DNA of 46,426 bases from Halobacteriales archaeon QS_9_67_17. Its GTDB lineage: Archaea; Halobacteriota; Halobacteria; Halobacteriales; Haloarculaceae. The stretch covers positions 1 to 46,426 of the forward strand of contig PXSB01000079.1 of assembly GCA_003023185.1 (NCBI GenBank), written 5' to 3'. Below, in pieces: positions 40,130 through 46,426 of the stretch. The notes under the pieces are model-generated. The model had not been told where the DNA came from and did no database searches. It worked only from the letters and a program-made list of their open reading frames with translations. Every line of letters starts with the position of its first letter. Within the stretch, counting starts at the first letter, position 1. The position numbers and the translations under genes were made by a program.

Positions 40130-40975
40130 CTACCGCGGTCGATCCGGGGAGTCGGCCTCGCGAGAGTCGGCGTACACGTCGGCGTTCAACACCATCTCCT
40201 GCAGTTCTGCCTCTGAACGCGCCCGGTTCGACGGCGTGATGCCGACCGTCGGAACCCCGTCGGACCCGACGGCCGCCCGGAACGACGCGCCGAAGACGTA
40301 GCGCGTCGCGACGGCGGTGAGAAAGTATAACACGACGCCGACGCCGACCGACGACAGAAGCGCGCCGATTGGAGCCAGCGTCCACTGGAGTGCGGTCGCG
40401 AGCACCCAGCCGACGACGTAATCCTCTGTCGCCGCGCCGTCGGTTATCGTTCGGACTCGGAACGCGCGCCTGACATCGCTACTTCGCGCGACCGTCGCCA
40501 GCGCGGCCGGCGTGAGATACAGCGCGGCGACCAGCGAGACGATGCCGAGCAGGGCGGCAACGGCCCCGAGCGCCTGTGCGAGCAGTTCTACCGTCGCTCC
40601 CGTACGCCCGGCCAGACGCGTCATCCCGGCTGCAGCCGCGAAGAGGAGGACAGACGGCAGCGCGTACGCGACGGCGATGCCAGTAGCGACGAACGCCTCA
40701 CGGAAGAGTCGCCGCCCGTCACCAAACGATGGTGCCACCGGATCGGCACGCGTTGCGGCCGCGGCCAAGGCTCGGTAGTAGTAGCCTCGGACCGCAAGCA
40801 GCGGGACGAGAGCCGCCACACTGCCCACAACGGCGAGCGGCCGTCGTCCGTCGTCGAGCGCGTAGCCGGCGCCGGTGGCCGCACCGCCGGCGAGGAGCAA
40901 CAGCAACGACCCGACGAGCAGCGTCCGAGAGCCGCCGTCACCGGACGTGGGAAAGTCGAGCGCCTCCCGGATCAT
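40130..40975 (-). CDS. DUF4013 membrane protein, paralogue
   Basis: 281 residues starting MIREALDFPTSGDGGSRTL, the same entry motif as its neighbour. It has about seven hydrophobic segments and the equivalent LATVARSSDVRRAF loop. A soluble acidic C-terminal tail (about 235-281) with EAELQEMVLNADVY is extra compared with the shorter paralogue. Function unknown. Confidence 0.8.
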   Translation of the reverse strand: MIREALDFPTSGDGGSRTLLVGSLLLLLAGGAATGAGYALDDGRRPLAVVGSVAALVPLLAVRGYYYRALAAAATRADPVAPSFGDGRRLFREAFVATGIAVAYALPSVLLFAAAAGMTRLAGRTGATVELLAQALGAVAALLGIVSLVAALYLTPAALATVARSSDVRRAFRVRTITDGAATEDYVVGWVLATALQWTLAPIGALLSSVGVGVVLYFLTAVATRYVFGASFRAAVGSDGVPTVGITPSNRARSEAELQEMVLNADVYADSREADSPDRPR

Positions 40976-41018
40976 ATCCCGGTGTTGGCGTCGGAGGCGA
41001 ATAAGTACAGTCGTCGCG

Positions 41019-43130
41019 TCACTCGACTAACCGAGAGCCGCCGGGCGGACAGAACTCCTGTATGAGATCGGGCGAGGCGACCTTCCGGAGGAACGACTCG
41101 TCGGCGAACCGGCTCTTCAGTTCCCGGTAGATCAGCTTCGCGATGTCGTTTTGCGCGTACTGACCGGGTTCGAGCGTCACGTACGTCTCCACCTGTTCGG
41201 CGATGGCCTGCTCTGGGCCTCCGAGCACGCGCGTTTCCGGTTCACACTGGACGCCGACGGCACAGCCGACGGTCGCGTTCTCGTAGTACGTCCGGTCGCC
41301 GCGGATGGTGAACCCACCCTTCTCGAGATACTCGCCGGATTCCGGCGTCTTCGACACCTGATCCGGCGTCACCTCGTACACGTCGCCCTCGAACTTCCCG
41401 TCCTTCCAGACCGACGAGTGCGGGACAGCAAATCGGGCCGCCTCCGCTCGCGACTGCTCCGGAATGTCGACATCCTTCGAGGGCTCTGAGGGGCCAGTCG
41501 CCTTCAGCACAGTGACCGGGCCGCCGTGGGCCTGTGCGTGGAAGAACAGGTCGCCTTTCTCCATGTACTTCTTGACGATTTCCTCGTTCTGGTCGGCGTT
41601 GCGGCCGCCGATGACCAGAAAGCCGTCGGAGGTGTGGAACCACCGGAACCGCTCGTACCACTGCTCGTCGTAGCGGACGGGGATGTTCTGCGTCGCGAGC
41701 CAGTCTGTCTCTCCGTCCTCGTCCTGCTCGTCGGGTTCTGGTTCCGTGTCCTCTGCTTCCCACTCCTCGCGGCGACGCTTCACGTCGGCGAGATCCTCGC
41801 GAGTATCTTCGATGGCCGCGAGCGCGCCCTCCTTCTTCTCCTCGACGCGCTTCGCCTCCTGATACAGCCGGTCGGCGTTCTTCTCGACGCCCTCCTCGGG
41901 CACGAGGTCGATCCGGTTGCCGTCGATGTCGACCGTCACCTCACCCGACTCGGGCTTCACGCCGATGACGTGTGAGGCCCGCTCGTTCCCGGCGTCGGCG
42001 GCCTCCTCGAACCGTGCCTCCACGTCGCCCCACGAGAAGTCGTTCGCTCGCGCCTCGCGGACCGTCCCCAGTATCTCGTCGACGAGGTCGTAGTTGCCGT
42101 ACAGCGACTCGGCCATCTCGCGGTACTCCTCGGCCTCCTGCTCGAACCCTTCGATTGCGCCCTCCTGCTGGTCGATGATGCGCTCGTACTTCGCTACCTC
42201 CGATTCGAAGTCCGGGCGCGTCGACCCCGGCTCCGGCTCCTCGCGGTCCAACTCGTAGAAGTAGTCGTCGAGCGCGCCCGTGAACCGGTCGTAGGCGTCA
42301 CAGTCGACGCCCTCGTACTCTGCCAGCGGCATGGGCGTCGCGTCGACTGGCCGCGTGCGTTCGTGGTCGTCCTCGTTTTCCGTCTCCCAGTAGAGGCGTG
42401 GGTCGGAGTTCCCGTCGCAGATGTCCTCGCGGAGTCGTTCGAGGGTGTCGAACAGCGCGTCGTACTCGTCGTCGGTCGCGTCGGCGATGTCGCGGGTCTT
42501 CTCGACGCCGGCACGACTACACAGCTCCTCGGCCCACAGGCCGCCGAGATTGTGCTGGGTGGCGAGCGTCCGCACGATGTCGCTGTCGGACTCTCGCATC
42601 TTCGCGTCGAACGCTTCCCGTGAACAGGAGAGCGGGTCGAACCGCGAGGCGGGGAAGCCGTACACCGATCCGGGCGCGACGGTCCGGGACTTGAGCCGGA
42701 CGGTGTCGAGACAGTCGATCACTTCCCGGTCCCGGTTGGCGACGACGAGGTTGCCGTCACCGAACAGCTCCGCGATGAGGAGCGTGTCGGCGTCCTCGCG
42801 CTCGAACTCGAACACGAGGATGCGGTCGAACTCGTGTTGGCGAACGTCGACGAGGTCAGCGCCCGACAGTCGATTGCGAAGCATCATCGCGAAATCCGGC
42901 GGTCGGCCCGGTGCGTCCGGCACGTGGTCGGGGTCGGCGACGTGGGCGCGCTTCGGGTCGCCCGTCTCGATCAGCAGCTCGACGCGGCCGCGGTCGAAGT
43001 CGCGGAGCTTCAGACGGACGAGGTCGTCGTCGTAGAGATACGCCTTGTCGAGCTTCGCCCCCTCGTAGTCGCGAAGCTCGGTCGCGAGCGCGCGGATATC
43101 CACGCTCGTCATCGTCCGCTTCTGGTCCAT
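41019..43130 (-). CDS. rqcH: Ribosome rescue protein RqcH (NEMF/Tae2 family)
   Basis: 703 residues from ATG 43130. Binds obstructed large ribosomal subunits and promotes nascent-chain tailing (family knowledge). N-terminal NFACT-N domain: SVDIRALATELRDYEGAKLDKAY region, MLRNRLSGADLVDVRQHEFDRI. Helix-hairpin-helix-like part LGGLWAEELCSRAGVEK; coiled coil at about 315-470 with E/R-rich helices; NFACT-R domain: FRWFHTSDGFLVIGGRNADQN, FFHAQAHGGPVTV and YELEKG-type segments. The C-terminus ends in a Pro-Pro-Gly-rich tail. Located near pelota, consistent with a ribosome quality control neighbourhood. Confidence 0.93.
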   Translation of the reverse strand: MDQKRTMTSVDIRALATELRDYEGAKLDKAYLYDDDLVRLKLRDFDRGRVELLIETGDPKRAHVADPDHVPDAPGRPPDFAMMLRNRLSGADLVDVRQHEFDRILVFEFEREDADTLLIAELFGDGNLVVANRDREVIDCLDTVRLKSRTVAPGSVYGFPASRFDPLSCSREAFDAKMRESDSDIVRTLATQHNLGGLWAEELCSRAGVEKTRDIADATDDEYDALFDTLERLREDICDGNSDPRLYWETENEDDHERTRPVDATPMPLAEYEGVDCDAYDRFTGALDDYFYELDREEPEPGSTRPDFESEVAKYERIIDQQEGAIEGFEQEAEEYREMAESLYGNYDLVDEILGTVREARANDFSWGDVEARFEEAADAGNERASHVIGVKPESGEVTVDIDGNRIDLVPEEGVEKNADRLYQEAKRVEEKKEGALAAIEDTREDLADVKRRREEWEAEDTEPEPDEQDEDGETDWLATQNIPVRYDEQWYERFRWFHTSDGFLVIGGRNADQNEEIVKKYMEKGDLFFHAQAHGGPVTVLKATGPSEPSKDVDIPEQSRAEAARFAVPHSSVWKDGKFEGDVYEVTPDQVSKTPESGEYLEKGGFTIRGDRTYYENATVGCAVGVQCEPETRVLGGPEQAIAEQVETYVTLEPGQYAQNDIAKLIYRELKSRFADESFLRKVASPDLIQEFCPPGGSRLVE

Positions 43131-43209
43131 ACCACGCTTTCCCGGGTCGGCCGGAAACCGTTATCGGGTCTGCCCCGGGGTTTTCGTGCCCGCCCCGCGA
43201 AGCGACCCC

Positions 43210-43824
43210 ATGGTCACACAGCCAGTCGACGGCGTGTACGACATCACCTGCATAGAGACGGGCGCGGACCCCGGGCGAGTCCGGGCATATCTCACCGACG
43301 ACGGAACGCTCGTGGACACGGGCCTGCCGGACTCGACGGACACCCTGCTCGCCGGCATCGCGGAGACGGGCGTCGGCGTGGAGCGCATCGTCATCACGCA
43401 CACCGACCCGGATCACGTCGGCGGCATCGACGCCGTGGTTGAGGCGCACGGTCCCGACGTGTATCTGCCGGTCGGCGCGGACCCGGAACACGCCCCGGAA
43501 GTGGCCGGTTTCTACGACGACGGCGACGAGATCGGCCCGTTCGAGGCCGTCCACATGCCGGGCCACCGCGACCACCAGCACGCCTTGGTCGCCGAAGACG
43601 AGGGCTACGCCATCCTCGCCGACGCGCTCTCTGGTGCCGACCAGCGTGGCCTCTCCGGCGGGTTCCACCTTCCGCCGGCGAAGTTCACCGACGACCTGAA
43701 CGAAGCCGAGGCGTCGCTGGAGAACCTGCTCGACTACGAGTTCGAGGTCGGCCTCGTCTACCACGGCTCGAACGTGCTGGAGGCCGCCGACGAGAAGCTC
43801 AGCGAGTACGTCCTCCCACCGTAG
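43210..43824 (+). CDS. Metallo-beta-lactamase-fold hydrolase
   Basis: 204 residues from ATG 43210. Glyoxalase II-like MBL fold: TDDGTLVDTGLP, metal motif ITHTDPDHVGG (HxDxDH, the first His-x-Asp replacing His-x-His), HMPGHRDHQHALV, and ILADALSG for the bridging Asp. The motif variant HTDPDH is common in haloarchaeal members. Substrate unknown. Divergent from rqcH with 79 bp between starts. Confidence 0.83.
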   Translation: MVTQPVDGVYDITCIETGADPGRVRAYLTDDGTLVDTGLPDSTDTLLAGIAETGVGVERIVITHTDPDHVGGIDAVVEAHGPDVYLPVGADPEHAPEVAGFYDDGDEIGPFEAVHMPGHRDHQHALVAEDEGYAILADALSGADQRGLSGGFHLPPAKFTDDLNEAEASLENLLDYEFEVGLVYHGSNVLEAADEKLSEYVLPP

Positions 43825-43881
43825 TCAGACCAGCGCGTTCGCAATTGCGGGACCACACAGGACACGCAATCGCCGGCAGGT

Positions 43882-44367
43882 TCAGTCGAGCGCGTCGGCG
43901 TACGCGCGGTCCCAGCGGTCCGCCGCCGGCGTGTCACCGTCGAGTTCGATCCGCCAGCCGTCGAGGGTAGCGGGGTCGTCGAGTGCTGTCGAGAGCGTCG
44001 TCCGCACGTCCGCGAGGTCGACGCCGTAGAAGTCGTCCGGGAGGCCGGCCACGTAATCGAGTGCGGTGCGGAACAGCGACCGCATGCCGTCGTCGTCGCC
44101 GAAGTCGTAGTGTTTGTACGCGCCGGCGGCCACCTGCACCATCCCGTGTGCGAACCGCGACTCCGCCGAGCCGCGACCGTAGTTGTACCACTCGTCCTCG
44201 AAGCAGTCGTGCGCCTCGTGATACTCGCTGGCGTTGTAGAGGCGCACGCCGTGGACGGTCGCGCGCCGGAGCGTGTCGTGTTCCCACCGACCCTCACGCG
44301 GGAGCCAGCCCGTCGGCTCACCGGTGAGCGGCGGCGGCACCTCGTGGTCGGTGGTGTGGTCGTCCAC
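43882..44367 (-). CDS. DUF309 domain protein
   Basis: 161 residues. DUF309 signature: [21 protein letters not shown] near 41-61 followed by [21 protein letters not shown]. Helical protein of unknown role, often found as a small stand-alone protein in archaea and bacteria. The conserved His and Glu in [13 protein letters not shown] could bind metal. Acidic C-terminus. Ends 58 bp from the metallo-hydrolase gene, tail to tail. Confidence 0.85.
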   Translation of the reverse strand: MDDHTTDHEVPPPLTGEPTGWLPREGRWEHDTLRRATVHGVRLYNASEYHEAHDCFEDEWYNYGRGSAESRFAHGMVQVAAGAYKHYDFGDDDGMRSLFRTALDYVAGLPDDFYGVDLADVRTTLSTALDDPATLDGWRIELDGDTPAADRWDRAYADALD

Positions 44368-44407
44368 GCTCGGAGATACGCCTTAGAGCGGGTAAGTCCG
44401 TCGCCGG

Positions 44408-44734
44408 CTACGACTGCGATCCGAACAGGAACCCGGCGACGACGATGCCCGACGCGAGGACGCCCAGCAGGAGTTCTTGCGCGACGAACAGACTGTACGC
44501 GAGGATGGCGAGGACGATAGCCGCGAGTGTCGCGGTCCGCCCGAGATTCGTCGGTCGCCAGTCGCTGTCCCCGTCGCCGAGCGCACCCCAATCGTCGTCG
44601 TCGCCGCTCGTCCTACGGCGTTCGGCACAGTCGTCGTACTCGTCGAGGTGCGCGTCGAACCCCGTCCTCGGGAGATGCATCCCGCAGAACGGGCAGTAGT
44701 CGAACGCCGCGGGAGATACGTCACCGGAGGGCAT
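44408..44734 (-). CDS. Zinc-finger membrane protein (108 aa)
   Basis: 108 residues from ATG 44734. N-terminal zinc-finger-like motif YCPFCGMHLP followed by HLDEYDDCAER (CxxC...HxxxxxxC type), an acidic linker rich in Asp and Gly, then two hydrophobic segments at about 68-85 and 87-104. So probably a membrane-anchored cytosolic zinc finger. Conserved haloarchaeal style; function unknown. Upstream 85 bp separate it from the tRNA-Leu gene. Confidence 0.75.
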   Translation of the reverse strand: MPSGDVSPAAFDYCPFCGMHLPRTGFDAHLDEYDDCAERRRTSGDDDDWGALGDGDSDWRPTNLGRTATLAAIVLAILAYSLFVAQELLLGVLASGIVVAGFLFGSQS

Positions 44735-44819
44735 ACGAACATGATTGGCCAGCGACGACTTCAACCCTCGGGCGGTGTCGCAACCGTTTTGACGCGGCGT
44801 TGCCGATATTTGGATGCGT

Positions 44820-44903
44820 GCGGGGGTAGCCAAGCCGGGAAACGGCGGCGGACTCAAGATCCGCTCCTGTAGAGGTCCATGGGTTCAAATCCCATCCCCC
44901 GCA
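44820..44903 (+). tRNA. tRNA-Leu: tRNA-Leu, anticodon CAA
   Basis: 84 nt with all arms. Acceptor GCGGGGG (44820-44826) pairs with CCCCCGC (44896-44902), discriminator A44903. Anticodon stem GCGGA/TCCGC closes loop CTCAAGA with CAA at 44855-44857. Long variable arm with CCT/AGG pairing identifies a type II tRNA. T arm ATGGG/CCCAT with loop TTCAAAT. CCA is not encoded and no intron is present. Confidence 0.93.
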
Positions 44904-44916
44904 CTGGCAACAGTGC
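44901..44916 (+). other. tRNA trailer hairpin 1, copy 1
   Basis: GCACTG-GCAA-CAGTGC, a six-bp stem with a GNRA-type tetraloop overlapping the tRNA 3' end. Copy 2 at 45116-45131 has GTAA in the loop, also GNRA. Confidence 0.55.
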
Positions 44917-44917
44917 C

Positions 44918-44944
44918 GGAAGGTCGCTCTTGGGGCGGTCTTCC
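44918..44944 (+). other. tRNA trailer hairpin 2, copy 1
   Basis: A 12-bp stem with tandem G-U pairs, GGAAGGTCGCTC and GGGCGGTCTTCC, loop TTG. Copy 2 at 45133-45159 differs by G to A at the stem position that turns a U-G into a U-A pair. Possible processing signal or terminator. Confidence 0.55.
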
Positions 44945-44987
44945 CCCGCATCACTTTCTGAACGACGTTCGAACAGTGACGACCGTT

Positions 44988-45118
44988 GGCGGACTCAAGA
45001 TCCGCTCCTGTAGAGTCCTCGTGAGCGAAGCGAACGAGGGCACGCGAGTCGCAGCGTGCGAACGGAGTGAGCACGACCGTCTCGCGGTGGTCCATGGGTT
45101 CAAATCCCATCCCCCGCA
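44988..45118 (+). pseudogene. Partial tRNA-Leu(CAA) duplicate with 74-bp insertion
   Basis: 44988-45015 repeats the anticodon arm and start of the variable arm of the intact tRNA, and 45090-45118 repeats the T arm and acceptor 3' strand. The 5' half (acceptor and D arm) is missing, so it cannot fold as a tRNA. A 74-bp GC-rich palindromic insert (45016-45089) splits the variable arm. Homology continues 50 bp downstream (45119-45168), copying the trailer hairpins. Confidence 0.8.
45016..45089. repeat. GC-rich palindromic insert in tRNA-Leu duplicate
   Basis: Contains inverted repeats CCTCGT/ACGAGG, GCACGC/GCGTGC and CGTGC/GCACG with AGCGAAGCGAACG and GGAGTGAGC units. Same style as the modules at 22046-22165 and 16490-16560. 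Its removal restores exact colinearity with the intact tRNA. Confidence 0.6.
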
Positions 45119-45132
45119 CTGGTAACAGTGCC

Positions 45133-45159
45133 GGAAGGTCGCTCTCGGAGCGGTCTTCC
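45133..45159 (+). other. tRNA trailer hairpin 2, copy 2
   Basis: GGAAGGTCGCTC and GAGCGGTCTTCC with loop TCG; pairing is kept relative to copy 1 although three positions differ in the segment. Confidence 0.5.
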
Positions 45160-45202
45160 CCCGCATCATCCTACACAGACCACCGCCGAGCGGCGCGACC
45201 TC

Positions 45203-45646
45203 TCACAGGTCCCGCGCGATGTCCGAGAGGCTGCTCACGCGGTCGGCGGTCGAACTGATCTCGTCGGCGGTGAGATACCGCGACAGCCCGGTATCGGCCA
45301 CGTGTTCGCGCAGGGTCTCGACGGCGTTCGCCTCCACCTCAGCCGAACGCAGATACTCGGCGGTCCGGTAGCAGTCCTCGGCAGTAGGATCGCGCCCGCC
45401 GTCGGCCCCCGAGAGTCCCCACGCAGCCTCGCGGGGGTCGTTTCCCTCAGGGAGCGTCGCGCCGCCGCCGAGCACGAGCGCCTTCATGACGACGAACGGA
45501 ACGAGGTCGGCGTTGCCGTAATCGAGGTCGTTGACCAGCAGGGCCTCCGCGCGGTCCGAGAGCGCGAGTTCACGACGAGTGCCGTCGACGGCGGCGTCGA
45601 GATAGGGTTCGTCGCCGTCCGCGACGAGATGCGGTGGGCGGGCCAT
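45203..45646 (-). CDS. Conserved haloarchaeal protein, unknown function
   Basis: 147 residues from ATG 45646; a much longer in-frame extension upstream runs antisense to the inositol-monophosphatase gene and is not coding. Begins MARPPHLVADGDEPYLDAAVDG. Helical with YGNADLVPFVVMKALVLGGG and EDCYRTAEYLRSAEVEANAV segments, resembling small haloarchaeal proteins encoded near tRNA genes. No cysteine pair, membrane segment or catalytic motif recognised. Confidence 0.7.
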   Translation of the reverse strand: MARPPHLVADGDEPYLDAAVDGTRRELALSDRAEALLVNDLDYGNADLVPFVVMKALVLGGGATLPEGNDPREAAWGLSGADGGRDPTAEDCYRTAEYLRSAEVEANAVETLREHVADTGLSRYLTADEISSTADRVSSLSDIARDL

Positions 45647-45743
45647 ACGGCAGGTAGCCGGCGCGGACGGGAGTGGTTTACTCCTCGGCGGCGTCCGCCC
45701 GCGAAACCAACGGCCCTTTGCCCGGTCGCTGTCGTGTTGTGGC

Positions 45744-46426
45744 ATGACCGACACGGACGCGAGTGAGCGGGCGGATTTAGCGGAGCGAGCGGCACGGGCG
45801 GGCGGTGCCGTCGCGGCAGGGTTCTTCCGCGACGGAGTCCCCGTCGAGACGAAGGAGGGGAAAACAGACGTGGTGACGCGCGCCGACCGAGACGCACAGC
45901 GACAGGTGATCGCGGCCATCCGCACGGCGTATCCCGAGGACGCCGTCGTCGGCGAGGAGGGAGACGAGCTGAAATCGGTCCCCGACGCCGGCCCGGCGTG
46001 GATCATCGACCCGATAGACGGGACGAACAACTTCGTGCGCGACGTGCCCGTCTGGGCGACGAGCGTGGCGGCCGTCCACGACGGCGAGGCGGTCGCCGCG
46101 GCGAACGCACTGCCTGTGCTCGGCGACGTGTACACGGCCGACGACGAGGCGGCCTTCCTGAACGGCGAGCCGATTGCGGTCAGCGAGGAGACGGACCCGG
46201 AGGTGATGACGGTCGCGCCGACCATCTGGTGGGACCGTGACCGTCGCGAGGAGTACGCCGTTGCGTGCCGGGAGACGGTCGAGCGGTTCGGTGACCTCCG
46301 CCGGGTCGGGAGCGCACAGGCCACGCTCTCGATGGTGGCGGCCGGCGGACTCGACGGCGCGTTCACGAACGTGACGGCCCACCCGTGGGACGTGGTCGCG
46401 GGCGCGCTCATGATCGAGCGGGCGGG
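45744..46426 (+). CDS. Inositol-monophosphatase-family phosphatase, 3' end cut by window
   Basis: 227 codons visible from ATG 45744. Metal- and lithium-dependent phosphatase family (inositol monophosphatase, fructose-1,6-bisphosphatase or PAP phosphatase in archaea). Metal motifs are all present: VVGEEG near 72-77, IIDPIDGTNNF near 90-100, and HPWDVVAGALMIE near 213-225, close to the end. Only some 30 residues should be missing. Divergent from the gene at 45646 with a 97-bp gap. Substrate cannot be fixed from sequence. Confidence 0.88.
   Translation, partial: MTDTDASERADLAERAARAGGAVAAGFFRDGVPVETKEGKTDVVTRADRDAQRQVIAAIRTAYPEDAVVGEEGDELKSVPDAGPAWIIDPIDGTNNFVRDVPVWATSVAAVHDGEAVAAANALPVLGDVYTADDEAAFLNGEPIAVSEETDPEVMTVAPTIWWDRDRREEYAVACRETVERFGDLRRVGSAQATLSMVAAGGLDGAFTNVTAHPWDVVAGALMIERA

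Noticed and set aside
44988-45118. Split or intron-containing functional tRNA gene
   Set aside because: The 5' half is absent, the insert is in the variable arm rather than at an archaeal intron site, and no bulge-helix-bulge is seen.
45647-46411. Long N-terminal extension of the gene at 45203
   Set aside because: Runs antisense to the inositol-monophosphatase-family gene; serine/arginine-rich shadow with no conservation signals.
1-46426. CRISPR array, rRNA genes or complete insertion sequence
   Set aside because: No regularly spaced direct repeats, no rRNA sequence and no transposase frame were found on either strand.

Overview
This is a haloarchaeal (class Halobacteria) chromosomal segment. 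It is very GC rich. The proteins are acidic, many genes have a TATA-like element about 25-35 bp before a leaderless start, and the information-processing genes (pelota, RqcH, Dna2-type and Lhr-type helicases, eL21, aEF-1 beta, Rpb4, KsgA/Dim1, proteasome) are archaeal. The order metE2-metE1-hemK2-mscS-ksgA-DUF655-rpoF-rpl21e-tef1b-zinc finger (16.6-23.4 kb) is, from memory, the Haloferax-type core order.

Region by region: (a) 1-3.7 kb holds an AOR-superfamily protein and a run of very small genes, several too short for usual ORF cut-offs. (b) 3.7-8.4 kb holds a DyP-like Tat lipoprotein, a three-gene operon of tiny membrane proteins, a TorD-type chaperone and a large HdrA/MvhD-like iron-sulfur protein broken by a frame change. 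(c) 8.5-16.4 kb holds a ModE-type molybdate regulator, an esterase lacking its oxyanion block, and a four-gene Tat-exported formate dehydrogenase operon (Mo catalytic subunit, four-cluster Fe-S subunit, two membrane subunits). With AOR, TorD, ModE and MoaA (26.1 kb) this is a molybdenum/tungsten, low-potential electron transfer neighbourhood. (d) 16.6-23.4 kb is the conserved methionine/translation/transcription block, mostly on the minus strand. (e) 23.7-25.1 kb is a proteasome beta-alpha operon. (f) 25-30 kb holds a wHTH/zinc-ribbon regulator, MoaA, a broken histidine kinase facing a HalX response regulator, and two unknowns. (g) 30.2-37.4 kb holds a Dna2-like nuclease-helicase, LarA-type racemase and a broken Lhr helicase, framed by two copies of a 208-bp element with terminal inverted repeats. 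(h) 37.4-46.4 kb holds RNase Z, pelota, two DUF4013 proteins, RqcH, a metallo-hydrolase, DUF309, small unknowns, a tRNA-Leu(CAA) with a damaged 3'-half duplicate, and the start of an inositol-monophosphatase-family gene cut by the window edge.

The most interesting signals are: (1) two 208-bp elements with TGTTCAGCTA-type ends, plus related GC-rich palindromic modules, one of which extends the Rpb4 reading frame and one of which sits inside the variable arm of the tRNA-Leu duplicate; (2) a duplicated tRNA trailer hairpin whose differences preserve pairing; (3) a 24-codon ORF that links metE1 to metE2 through ATGA and GTGA overlaps; (4) an AOR homologue without any of the expected cluster cysteines; (5) four genes (HdrA-like, esterase, histidine kinase, lhr) that each lost or exchanged an internal block, three of them with a frame change. 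This is either real gene decay or an assembly artefact, and reads could settle it.
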